Source: Lucinisca nassula (lineage: Eukaryota; Mollusca; Bivalvia; Lucinida; Lucinidae). Taken from it: 64,000 bases of DNA. Below, piece after piece: positions 54,730 through 64,000 of the stretch. The DNA lies in NCBI GenBank assembly GCA_963580285.1, contig OY757013.1, positions 153,315,900 to 153,379,899 of the forward strand, in the 5' to 3' direction. Under the pieces are notes generated by a model. The model ran no database searches. It was not told where the DNA came from and worked only from the letters and a program-made list of their open reading frames with translations. Position 1 is the stretch's first letter. Every line of letters starts with the position of its first letter. A program made the translations under genes and the position numbers.

Positions 54730-54801
54730 CTAAATCAGCACTTTCTATTGAAGAACAGAGGTTGCTGGAATCACTGGACAGATTAAATGATAAGTTAAAA
54801 A
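54730..54801 (+). CDS. CEP126: CEP126-like, exon j (C-terminal EEQRLLESLDRLNDKL)
   Basis: Acceptor ATATTTCAG at 54721-54729, donor GTAAGT at 54802, phase 1 in, 1 out. It encodes KSALSIEEQRLLESLDRLND then KLK. LSIEEQRLLESLDRLNDKL matches LSAEEQKILESLNDLSERL near the C terminus of vertebrate CEP126 (from memory), the second-best diagnostic match in the window. Reading on without splicing gives SKWS and a stop at 54813-54815, a possible alternative end. Confidence 0.88.
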
Positions 54802-54816
54802 GTAAGTGGAGCTAAC

Positions 54817-55880
54817 CCATCAGAATCAGAATCAGAATTGTTACTGGTGACACGTCAAATGACATTCATACACCAGGACCTGTGATGTGGGAAGTTAGTC
54901 CCTAGCTCTAACCAAAGAGGTAAATTTAGCTACACAATCATCAGCACCTTCAGCTGTCGAAATAATCGAATCGGGAAGGGCATTCCAATCTCTAATGGTT
55001 CTGGGGAAGAACAACTCTTTATAAATGTCAGTTCTTGCGCTTAGGGTCTGAAACGCCAACGAATGGTGATTTCTACAGTGTCTAGCTGGGGGAACAAGGT
55101 CATCTGTTGGAATGCTGGCAGCACCCTTTAGACCTTTGTATAAAAGGATTAGCCTACTGTCTTTTCTCCTTTTCTTGAGAGACTCCCATTTTAATTTTCC
55201 AAGTATTCCAGTCATGCTCCCAGTTTCAAAGCAGTAATTGCCTGTTACAAATCTAGCAGCTCTATTCTGAACTTTCTCAATTTCATCGTTAAGGACCACT
55301 CCACTGGGGTCCCAGATACAACTACCATATTCCAAGATTGGGCGAACAAGACCTTTATATGCTGCCTCTTTTACATCCTGAGGGCACTGATGAAGATTTC
55401 GCCTCAGGAAACCAAGCGTTCTATTTGCCTTAGTACACATGTTGCTAATATGAATATTCCATCTCAAGTTGTGTGAGATTGTCACTCCAAGGTATTTAAT
55501 GGAGTCCACATTCTCGAGGACCGTTCCCTCTAAGGTGTAAGAAGCCTCAACTTTATTAGATCTCTTCCTAGTTATCTACATAATATTTCATTTAACTGGC
55601 TGAAATCTCATGCCCCATTTACGTGCCCAACATCCTAATCTATCTATGTCAGCCTGAAGTTTCAATGAGTCATCTGTATCTCTAATTTCCCGGTAACAAA
55701 CACAGTCATCTGCGAACAGTCTTATTTCTGAGTCAATGTCAGTGGAAATATCATTGATGTACAGGGAGAACAAAAGTGGACCAAGAACGGTCGCTTGCGG
55801 GACTCCAGACAAAACTGGAGCCCACTCCGAAGATTCACCATTAACCCATAATGTGATAGGAAAACACGTAGCAGACAACA
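54817..55880 (-). pseudogene. CR1/jockey-like LINE, 5'-truncated and broken
   Basis: Minus strand: VNGESSEWAPVLSGVPQATV then LGPLLFSLYINDI and the catalytic FADD (in IRLFADDCVCY), then YLGVTISHNLRWNIHI, RTLGFLRRNL, LVRPILEYGSCIWDP, NRAARFVTGNY and the C-terminal LFFPRTIRDWNALPDSI. These are the RT fingers-to-thumb and C-terminal signatures of CR1/jockey-type elements. Two in-frame stops (TGA then TAG, around 55580-55596) break it after MRFQPVK, and the first half of RT and the endonuclease are absent. The 3' end is the simple repeat (TTCTGA)n, seen also at 24851. Confidence 0.88.
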
Positions 55881-55974
55881 GTGTAAACTTTTATACTACC
55901 ATATTCCTTGTAATTAGCACACATGCTCTAGATAATAAGAGCACACCAGTCATTTTTCAAGAAGTAGCGTAAAA

Positions 55975-56163
55975 ATCCTAAACCTTGAGAACTTGCTGTA
56001 ATTCTCCTAAATTTTTTACAAATTTGTTTCATGACCCAACAAGGAGACCAAAAAGTGCAGATGGAATGGTAAACAGTGTAGATCCTGATCAAACTGCTCT
56101 TGATCTTGGTCTGCACTGTTTGCTTAGGCCTGTCAGTCCCAATACTTAGGATCATTATGGTAG
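55975..56163. repeat. P5 palindromic element
   Basis: TTGAGAACTTGCTGTAATTC, GGTAAACAGTGTAGATCCTG / TGGTCTGCACTGTTTGC, end TTAGGATCATTATGGTA. Confidence 0.7.
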
Positions 56164-56309
56164 CTAGAGTCTTGAAATGTGAGAAACAGAAACAAGAGGT
56201 ATCATTCCGTACTTGGGATCATTACGGTATATTTGATAACAATTGAGAGAGCAAGAAATTGTAGTTTGAAGTTGAAACAGAGCTGAAAGATCACTTAGGG
56301 GATAACTGT

Positions 56310-56690
56310 ATTCAAAATTGTCATTTGGGGAGGTAAATCGGTGGTTTTATGGTCGGAAATTTCGTTTTACGGCGACGCGTCAGCGGAGCCGTAAAACGGA
56401 ATTTGCGACCGTAAAACCACCGATTTACCTCCCCAAATGACAATTTTCAATACAGTTATCCCCATTCTAATGCACTTATTCGGTTGTTTTGTTAAAAAAT
56501 TGTACTATTTTGCACAAAGCGGCAGGCATTGTGAGCTGCGTAAAACCAAATGTCAGCCAATGAAAAACGATGTTACGTGGTGACGTCGGATTTCCGACAG
56601 TATATCGTGGAATATACTGTCGCAAATTTTTGACGTTATCCAATCAGACGTCGCGTTACATACGTAAGTGCATTAGAATGTTAGATATCA
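56310..56690. repeat. H-loop element, complete
   Basis: Arms of about 70 bases: GATAACTGTATTCAAAATTG ... CAATTTTCAATACAGTTATC, inner GGGGAGGTAAATCGGTGGTT / AACCACCGATTTACCTCCCC, CG-rich loop CGGCGACGCGTCAGCGGAGC. A second inverted pair, CATTCTAATGCACTTA and TAAGTGCATTAGAATG, brackets the right half. Confidence 0.75.
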
Positions 56691-56864
56691 ATTACAATGT
56701 ATTATACTTTGGTGACAAAGAGGGGCAAATCACTGACTTGCATTTATTTGGGAACTTATTGTGTTTTAATATATATGCTCATTATGTCAACTTTGGACAT
56801 GCTTTTAGTTCAACTATACATGTCCAAGGTTGGCATAAGACGCATACAATTGTGTCTGATGTTG

Positions 56865-57083
56865 GGCTTTACCCTTATCTTGCTGAATAAATTAATTTAG
56901 CCACACCCGTGTCTGACTATCAGCCAATCAAATTACTTAATATAATGTATTCGTTCAATTCACGCAAACTGAGTGACACACAGTGTAGAGCCTGATCAGA
57001 TGACTTCTTCAGAAGCCATCTGATCAGGATCTACACTGTTTGCAAAGGTAGGTGTTGTCATGTTCAGCAGGATAAAGGTTAAA
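56865..57083. repeat. P2 palindromic element
   Basis: TTACCCTTATCTTGCTGAAT ... CAGCAGGATAAAGGTTAA around GATGACTTCTTCAGAAGCCATC. Confidence 0.75.
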
Positions 57084-57356
57084 GGAACAATTTTGTATGG
57101 CTTAGTTTATACTAATTTATACTTATTTCCTAAGGCTTGTTGTCATGACCAAAATGAAAAATCTGTGGGCACTGTGCCTTTATTATGGTGAGTATGGTAT
57201 TTTTCAGAACAAATCAGGCTTGACGCTTCTGCCTAGCAGACTATACTCATGAAATATCAGTAAAGATCAAGCTACCCTGGTTGCAATCAGAAACAAAGAA
57301 CATATAACAGACAGAAAATGAGAGTGTTTGTGCTATTGAGATAGTTCATATACAGT

Positions 57357-57508
57357 ACTGTAGTTTTGCAAGACTTGCTTAATACAGGTACTTGCTTAAT
57401 ACATGTGCATTTAATGCATTTTCCTTTTTTGGGAACCAAATGCATGCTTGCTTAAGACAGGTTGCTTGCTTAATAGAGATGGCCACTATGACAGGTTTGA
57501 CTATATAC
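57357..57508. mobile_element. pogo-like MITE abutting a splice acceptor
   Basis: GCTTAATACAGGTACTTGCT, TTTTCCTTTTTTGGGAACCA and TTGCTTGCTTAATAGAGATG to GACAGGTTTGACTATA: same family as 9587-9764 with a degraded left end. The right end is about 6 bases from the AG of the next exon. Confidence 0.7.
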
Positions 57509-57514
57509 TTTCAG

Positions 57515-57588
57515 TTACTGAAGCTGTCATACAGAATGGGTCCAGTCCTGAAAAACAACCAAAACAATCACAACAACAGTTCACTCAT
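57515..57588 (+). CDS. CEP126: CEP126-like, exon k (last recognised)
   Basis: Acceptor ATATACTTTCAG at 57503-57514, donor-like GTAAGT at 57589, phase 1 in, 0 out: ITEAVIQNGSSPEKQPKQSQ then QQFTH. Composition (Q, S, P) fits the gene. If the donor is not used, the frame continues VSIET and stops at TAA 57604-57606. No convincing further exon was seen before the HTA-G array at 58526, so this may be terminal, or later exons lie beyond the window. Confidence 0.65.
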
Positions 57589-57779
57589 GTAAGTATAGAA
57601 ACTTAATCAAAGGAGGAAAGATTCTTTTCAGTTCAGCAGTAAAACTAGACCACTTCTTGAGAAGATCAGTCATATGAGGTGCAGACAGTTATTATTCTGT
57701 TCAGCCAGTGCATCTGTATAGTCTGATCAATTATTGCTTTACTAAAGCCACTTGGCTTTTCATGTTTCTTTGAAGGACT

Positions 57780-58010
57780 GATTTTGTCATTAAATGGGTT
57801 ATTTAAATAAATGTTGTTATTGAGCAAACAGTGAAGACCCAGATGAAATGCCGCAGAACGCGGCATCTCATCAGGGTCTACACTGTTTGCCACTCATCCC
57901 ACTATTCCTAGACACAACATTGGGTAGTAGATTATACTTGCTCAAATTTTAGAACAAGTATGGTAAGGAGTTGATGTCCGAATACTTAGGGTAACTATGG
58001 TAGTAACAGC
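57780..58010. repeat. P6-like palindromic element
   Basis: AGCAAACAGTGAAGACCC / AGGGTCTACACTGTTTGCC with GATGAAATGCCGCAGAACGC / GCGGCATCTCATC. The right end GAATACTTAGGGTAACTATG resembles P5/P6 termini. Confidence 0.65.
57806..57811 (+). promoter_or_regulatory. CEP126: Candidate poly(A) signal AATAAA
   Basis: AATAAA followed by GT-rich TGTTGTTATTG, 200 bases after the possible stop at 57606. A second AATAAA is at 58013-58018. Such hexamers are common by chance in AT-rich DNA. Confidence 0.35.
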
Positions 58011-58060
58011 AAAATAAATGGTGTTTGTCATAGTAAATAGAAGGGGACTGGGCACAGCTT

Positions 58061-58198
58061 CAAGGGATGCATCTGTTTCAAAATTGTTTTTGTCTCCCAT
58101 TTCAATGAAGGAAAAAAAACTACTCCCCAAAAGACCCTAATTGATCAGGGAGACAAAATATTTTTGAAACAGTTGCCTCCCCTGAAGATGTATCCATT
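58061..58198. repeat. Inverted repeat of unknown family
   Basis: CAAGGGATGCATCTGTTTCA, AATTGTTTTTGTCTCCC pairs with GGGAGACAAAATATTTTTGA and AAACAG...GATGTATCC. No similar copy in the window. Confidence 0.5.
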
Positions 58199-58289
58199 TC
58201 CCTGAAAACCCTTAAAATAGTTTTAAATATCATATGGCCATGCCGATATGGAAGAATAAGGAAAACTGTATTGTCTTTCCAGTAGACCA

Positions 58290-58520
58290 GTTTAACCCTT
58301 ATTCTGCTGAATAAATTAATTAAGCCACACCCATTTCTGTTATCAACCAATCAAATTATGTTATATTATGTATTTGTTAAAATTCAATAGCTGAATGTCA
58401 AACAGTGTAGATCCTGATCAGATGGCTTATCTGTCAGATGGCTTCTTTGGAAGCCATCTGATCTGGATCCACACTGTTTGCAAAAGTAGGAGTTGTTATG
58501 TTCAGCAGGATAAGGGTTGA
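58290..58520. repeat. P2 palindromic element
   Basis: TTTAACCCTTATTCTGCTGA ... AGCAGGATAAGGGTTGA. Its central hairpin is enlarged: GATCAGATGGCTTATCTG precedes GATGGCTTCTTTGGAAGCCA. Confidence 0.7.
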
Positions 58521-59944
58521 TAACATTTTTAGCTCACCTGTCACGTAGTGACAAGGTGAGCTTTTGTGATCACTTTTTGTCCGTCGTGCGTCCGTGCGTG
58601 CGTCCGTCCGTGCGTCCGTAAACAATTTCAAATAAGTATATCTCTAATACCCCATGGTCAATCTTGATCAAATTTTATGAGAAGCATCATCAGGTAGGGG
58701 GAAAGGCTGCATAAGGTTTTTGGGCTGATCAGATTGGAATTCTGGTTGCCATGGCAACATATAGCTCCCATAGACTTACAATGGGAAAAAATTAAAATAT
58801 CTTCTTCTCTGAAACCACAGGGCCCAGAGCTTAGATATTTAGCATGTATTAACGGCCAGTGGTCACCTACATAATTCCTGCCATTCATGCCCCTGGGGTC
58901 CAAATTGGCCACGCCCCGGGGCCCCTTCGCTCCCATAGACTCATAATGGAACAAAAAGCTTCAAAAATCTTCTTCTCGGAAACCACAGGGCCAAGAGCTT
59001 AGATATTTAGCATGTAACAATGGCAAGTGGTCACCTACATAATTCCTGCCAATCATGCCCCTGGGGTCCAAACGGGCCACGCCCCGGGCCCTTTAGCTCC
59101 TATAGACTCATAATGGAAAAAAAGCTTCAAAAATCTTCTTCTCTTAAACCACAGGGCCCAGAGCTGAGATATTTGGCATGTAGCAACAGAAAGTGGTCAC
59201 CTACATAATTCCTGCCAATCATGCCCCTGGGGTCCAAATTGGCCACACCCCGGGGCCCCTTAGCTCACATAGACTCATAATGGAAAAAAAAAGCTTCAAA
59301 AATCTTCTTCTCTGAAACCACAGGGCCCAGAGCTTAAATATTCAGCATGTAGCAATGGCCAGTGGTCACCTACATAATTCCTGTCAATCATGCCCCTGGG
59401 TTCCAAATGGGTGACGCCCCGGGGCCCCTTCGCTCCCATAGACTCATAATGGAACAAAAAGCTTCATAAATCTTCTTCTCGGAAACCACAGGGCCCACAG
59501 CGAAGATATTTGGCATGTAGCAACAGCAAGTGGTCACCTGCATTATTCCTGCCAATCATGCCCCTGGGGTCCAAATTGGCCACACCCCGGGGCCCCTTCG
59601 CTCCCATAGACTCATAATGGAACAAAAAGCTTCAAAAATCTTCTTCTCGGAAACCACAGGGCCCAGAGCTGAGATATTTAGCAGGTAGCAACGGCAAGTG
59701 GTCACCTATATAATTCCTGACAATCTTGCCCATGGGGTCGAAACGGGCCACGCCCCGGGGCCCTTTAGCTCCTATAGACTCATAATGGAAAAAAGCTTCA
59801 AAAATCTTCTTCTCTGAAACCACAGGGCCCAGAGCTGAGGTATTTGGCATGTAGCAACGGCAAGTGGTCACCTACATATATCCTGCCAATCATGCCCCTA
59901 GGGTCCAAATGGGCCACGCCCCGGGGCCCCTTAGCTCACATAGA

Positions 59945-62300
59945 CTCATAATGGAAAAAAAAGCTTCAAAAATCTTCTACTCAGAAACCACAGGGCCCAG
60001 AGCTTAGATATTTAGCAGGTAGCAATGGCAAGTGGTCACCTGTATAATTCCTGCCAATCTTGCCCATGGGGTCCAAATTGGCCACACCCCAGGGCCCTTT
60101 AGCTCCTATAGACTCATAATGGAAAAAAGCTTCAAAAATCTTCTTCTCTGAAACCACGGGGCCAAGAGCTGAGATATTTGTCATGTAGCAACAGCAAGTG
60201 GTCACCTACATTATTCCTGCCAATCATGCCCCTGGGGTCCAAATTGGCCACGCCCCGGGGCCCCTTAGCTCCCAAAGACGCATAATGGAAAAAAAGCTTC
60301 AAAAATCTTCTTCTCTGAAACCACAGGGCCCAGAGCTTAGATATTAAGCATGTAGCAACGGCCAGTGGTCACCTACATAATTCCTGCCAATCATGCCCCT
60401 GGGTTCCAAATGGGCGACGCCCCGGGGCCCCTTCGCTCCCATAGACTCATAATGGAACAAAAAGCTTCAAAAATCTTCTCCTCGGAAATCACAGGGCCCA
60501 GAGCTTAGATATTTGGCATGTACCAATGGCAAGTGGTCACCTACATAATTCCTGCCAATCATGCCCCTGGGGTCCAAATGGGCCACGCGCAGGGGCCCCT
60601 TTGCTCCCTAGACTCATATTTAAAAAAAGCTTCAAAAATCTTCTTCTCTGAAACCACAGCACCCAGAGCTTAGATATTTAGCATGTAGCAACGGCAAGTG
60701 GTCACCTACATAATTCCTGCCAGTCATGCCCCTGGGGTCCAAAAGGGCCACGCCCCAGGGCCCCTTAGCTCCTATAGGCTCATAATGGAAAAAAAAAAAA
60801 CTTCAAAAATCTTCTTCTCTGAAACCACAGGGCCCAGAGCTGAGATATTTGGCATGTAGCAACAGCAAGTGGTCACCTACATAAATCCTGCCAATCATGC
60901 CCGTGTGGTCCAAATGGGCCACGCCCCGGGGCCCCTTAGCTCCCATAAACTCATAATGGAAAAAAGCTTCAAAATTCTTCTTCTCTGAAACCTCAGGGCC
61001 CAGAGCTTAGATATTTACCATGTAGCAATGACAAGTTGTCACCTACATAAATCCTGCCAATCATGCCCCTGGGGTCCAAATGGGCCACACCCTGGGACCC
61101 CCTTAGCTCCCATAGACTCATAATGGAAAAAAAACTTCAAAAATCTTCTTCTCTGAAACCACAGGGCCCAGAGCTTAGATATTTAGCAGGTAGCAATGGC
61201 AAGTGGTCACCTGTATAATTCCTGCCAATCTTGCCCATGGGGTCCAAATTGGCCACACCCCAGGGCCCTTTAGCTCCTATAGACTCATAATCGAAAAAAG
61301 CTTCAAAAATCTTCTTCTCTGAAACCACGGGGCCAAGAGCTGAGATATTTGTCATGTAGCAACAGCAAGTGGTCACCTACATTATTCCTGCCAATCATGC
61401 CCCTGGGGTCCAAATTGGCCACGCCCCGGGGCCCCTTAGCTCCCAAAGACGCATAATGGAAAAAAAGCTTCAAAAATCTTCTTCTCTGAAACCACAGGGC
61501 CCAGAGCTTAGATATTAAGCATGTAGCAATGGCCAGTGGTCACCTACATAATTCCTGCCAATCATGCCCCTGGGTTCCAAATGGGCGACGCCCCGGGGCC
61601 CCTTCGCTCCCATAGACTCATAATGGAACAAAAAGCTTCAAAAATCTTCTCCTCGGAAATCACAGGGCCCAGAGCTTAGATATTTGGCATGTACCAATGG
61701 CAAGTGGTCACCTACATAATTCCTGCCAATCATGCCCCTGGGGTCCAAATGGGCCACGCGCAGGGGCCCCTTTGCTCCCATAGACTCATATTTAAAAAAA
61801 GCTTCAAAAATCTTCTTCTCTGAAACCACAGCACCCAGAGCTTAGATATTTAGCATGTAGCAACGGCAAGTGGTCACCTACATAATTCCTGCCAGTCATG
61901 CCCCTGGGGTCCAAAAGGGCCACGCCCCAGGGCCCCTTAGCTCCTATAGGCTCATAATGGAAAAAAAAAACTTCAAAAATCTTCTTCTCTGAAACCACAG
62001 GGCCCAGAGCTGAGATATTTGGCATGTAGCAACAGCAAGTGGTCACCTACATAAATCCTGCCAATCATGCCCGTGTGGTCCAAATGGGCCACGCCCCGGG
62101 GCCCCTTAGCTCCCATAAACTCATAATGGAAAAAAGCTTCAAAATTCTTCTTCTCTGAAACCTCAGGGCCCAGAGCTTAGATATTTACCATGTAGCAATG
62201 ACAAGTTGTCACCTACATAAATCCTGCCAATCATGCCCCTGGGGTCCAAATGGGCCACACCCTGGGACCCCCTTAGCTCCCATAGACTCATAATGGAAAA
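59945..62300. repeat. Higher-order duplication of about 1181 bp inside the 170-bp array
   Basis: A block of seven units is repeated at a 1181-base offset: variants such as TTAGCAGGTAGCAATGGCAA (60012, 61193) and CACGCGCAGGGGCCCCTTTG (60585, 61756) recur in the same order, with few differences between the blocks. Confidence 0.85.
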
Positions 62301-63222
62301 GAAACTTCAAAAATCTTCTTCTCTGAAACCACAGGGCCCAGAGCTTAGATATTTAACATGTAGCAACGGCCAGTGGTCACCTACATATTTCCTGCTAATC
62401 ATGCCCCTGGGGTCCAAATGGGCCATGCCCCGGGGCCCCTTAGCTCCCATAGACTCATAATGGAAAAAAGCTTCAAAAATCTTCTTCTCAGAAACTGTGA
62501 AGCACAGAACTTAGATATTTAGTATCTAGCAACATAAAATAGCCAACTACATAAATCCTGTTAACCCTGCCCCTGGGGTCAAAATTGGCCACGCCCGAGC
62601 TCATCACCTCCAATAGACTTATAATGGAAAAAAACTTAAAAAATCTTCTTCTATGAAACCATAAGGCCCAGAGCTTAGATTTTTAGTATGTAGCAATGTC
62701 AAGTGGCCACCTACATAAATCCTGCCAGTTATGCCCCTGGGATCCAAATTGGCCCCACCCCAGGGTTCTTTAGCTTCCATAGACTTACAATTGGAGAAAC
62801 TTCAAAAATCTTCTTCTCTGAAACCACAGGGCCCTTATAATGGAAAAAAAAGAAAGAAAAAAAAACAACTTAAAATGGGGAAAAAAATCTTCAAAAATCT
62901 TCTTCTCTGAAACCATAAGTCCCAGAGCTTAGGTATTTAGCATGTAGCAATGTCGAGTGGTCGCCTACATGAATCCTGCCAATCATGCCCCTGGGGTCCA
63001 AATCCTGTGGCCCCTTAACTCCAACAAACTTATAATGGAAAAAGCTTCAAACATCTTCTTTGAAACCATGAAGTACAGACCTTAGATATTTAGTATATAG
63101 CAACACAAAATGGTCGCCTACATACACCTGCCAACCGTGCCCTTTGGCTCATTAGCTTCTATAGACTTATACTTGAAAAAACGTAAAAAAATCTTTTTCT
63201 CCAAAACCATAAGGCACAGATT

Positions 63223-63375
63223 TTGTTTGATTTGAGGTTTTACATCCCCGACAACACTGTATAGGTCATTTTGGAGATGTCTCTTCCAATTTTGTGGGAC
63301 TTTTACCAGACATTGAGATGAAATTACATCTCAAGCCCAATGAAACCAGTAGGGTTTGTAAGCATGGACACCGCT
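63223..63375 (-). mobile_element. SINE-A, reverse orientation, partial
   Basis: Minus strand includes TGAGATGTAATTTCATCTCA, TTGGAAGAGACATCTCCAAA and the tail AAAACCTCAAATCAAAC. Only the 3' half is present, beginning CAGGCAAAGCGGTGTCCATG. Confidence 0.75.
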
Positions 63376-63606
63376 TTGCCTGAGCTTAGCTATTTAGTAT
63401 GTGGCAATGTCAAGTGGTCTCCTACAATAATGATTTTCTCGTACACAGGTGAGCGATGTAGGGCCATTGGGCCCTCTTGTTATTGAATCAAAGTTACTAG
63501 TTATGTGGTAGTAGCATAATGACATTTTCCTTTCAACATAATAGTTTCTGCTTTGGACCTGGACAAAAGTGTTATAAAGTGGTTTCGGGGAACCAATAGG
63601 GCACAC

Positions 63607-63793
63607 ATTTTTAGCTCACCAGAGCCGAAGGCTCCGGGGGAGCTTATAGGATAGGCAGTTGTCCGTCGGCGTCTGCGTCGTCGTCGTGTGACGTCAACAC
63701 TTTTAAACGACATCTCCTCTGAAGCCGCTAGGCCCATTGGGCCCAAATTTCATCTGTAGCATCCTTGGGTTGGGGGATTGAAAGTTTGTGTTT
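63607..63793. repeat. HTA-G element, partial copy e
   Basis: Hairpin AGCTCACCAGAGCCGAAGGC / GGCTCCGGGGGAGCT, then GTCGGCGTCTGCGTCGTCGT, then one array-like stretch (GACATCTCCTCTGAAGCCGC). No 3' end before the next element starts. Confidence 0.65.
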
Positions 63794-64000
63794 TTAGCTC
63801 ACCTGTCACGTAGTGACAAGGTGAGCTTTTGTGATCACTTTTTGTCCGTCGTCCGTCGTGCGTGCGTGCGTCCGTGCGTGCGTGCGTCCGTAAACAATTT
63901 CAAATAAGTATATCTCTAATACCCCATGGTCAATCTTGATCAAATTTCATGAGAAGCATCATCAGGTAGGGGGAAAGGCTGCATTAGGTTTTTGGGCTAA
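63794..64000. repeat. HTA-G element, copy f, truncated by window end
   Basis: Its first 200 bases are almost identical to the start of copy d at 58526 (same hairpin, same CATGGTCAATCTTGATCAAA and GCATCATCAGGTAGGGGGAA), differing mainly in the number of CGTGCGTC repeats and a few bases. Confidence 0.8.

Larger units (their letters stand above)
58526..63483. repeat. HTA-G element, copy d, with a long 170-bp array
   Basis: Hairpin AGCTCACCTGTCACGTAGTG / GTAGTGACAAGGTGAGCT, GTCCGTCGTGCGTCCGTGCG, then about 25 units of roughly 170 bases (CTTCAAAAATCTTCTTCTCT, GTGGTCACCTACATAATTCC, CATGCCCCTGGGGTCCAAA). Ends ACAGGTGAGCGATGTAGGGC then GGGCCCTCTTGTT. Many reading frames of 60-98 codons on both strands are array noise. 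The outer 3' units are the most diverged. Confidence 0.85.

Noticed and set aside
57855..57885. CTGATGAG on the minus strand (CATCTCATCAGGG) as another hammerhead core
   Set aside because: It is part of the P6-like hairpin. No GAAA follows the supposed stem II and there is no stem III/cleavage site. The same holds for CCTGATGAGA at 33253 and 33300.
58434..58631. ORFs with DARTDARTDAR or RTHGRTHDG runs (also 47486-47674)
   Set aside because: Translations of the CGTCCGTGCG tract at HTA-G starts.

Overview
This is one window of a eukaryotic nuclear genome. It is intron- and repeat-rich, with canonical GT-AG spliced exons, tRNA-derived SINEs, LINE fragments, hAT and pogo/Tigger elements, many palindromic MITE-like repeats and long minisatellites. 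The repeat style (elements beginning with a short hairpin such as AGCTCACC...GGTGAGCT followed by GTCCGT runs) is what I associate with molluscs, most likely a bivalve. That assignment is recognition from memory, not a search result.

The only host gene I can support is on the + strand and spans almost the whole window. Eleven exons (1503-1618, 13886-14034, 15381-16288, 19677-20718, 21812-21972, 30849-30890, 37375-37480, 43109-44113, 47265-47399, 54730-54801, 57515-57588) join with matching splice phases into one open frame of 1270 codons. Its landmarks occur in the same order as in the vertebrate ciliary-base/centrosomal protein CEP126: a basic N-terminal coiled coil ending in TERFQRAHIS, a Q-rich region, GILKK motifs, RDSLEIT, a VRFAD block, a FLAAEQLVEQS segment and a LSIEEQRLLESLDRLNDKL tail. 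The true first exon probably lies upstream, and the 3' end is ambiguous.

Everything else is mobile or repeated DNA in the introns. Names used here: SINE-A, B, C, D (four SINE-like families); P1-P6 (palindromic elements sharing a hairpin core of the type AAACAGTG.AG..C..GATCAGA); HR/HR2 (palindromes with an AAATAAGRAAAA arm); H-loop (long hairpins with a GGC.AAGCC-like loop); HTA (hairpin / TCCGT / tandem array / repeated arm; families G, C, T and M). Region by region: 1-1500 duplicated SINE-A/P1; 1.8-13 kb nested SINEs, hAT and pogo MITEs and an HTA-C array; 17.1-18.2 kb a 25-bp minisatellite; 22.7-28.2 kb a 5.5-kb hAT element with an 8-bp target duplication carrying satellites and a (GATA) array of about 607 bp; 28.8-30.7 kb HTA-C; 33.5-34.5, 38.7-42.8, 47.6-50.8 and 58.5-63.5 kb HTA-G elements, the second split by a 2.2-kb RTE-like retrotransposon with a long open reverse-transcriptase frame; 45.9-47.0 kb a 42-bp minisatellite; 51.7-52.6 kb a decayed Tigger-like transposon; 54.8-55.9 kb a decayed CR1/jockey-like LINE.

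The most notable object is at 36192-37243: four near-identical 263-bp units in tandem. On the minus strand each contains a complete hammerhead-ribozyme core (CTGATGA, stem II, GAAA, a minimal stem III, cleavable C). This is the layout of metazoan retrozymes, small circular-RNA retroelements, here sitting antisense in an intron of the CEP126-like gene.
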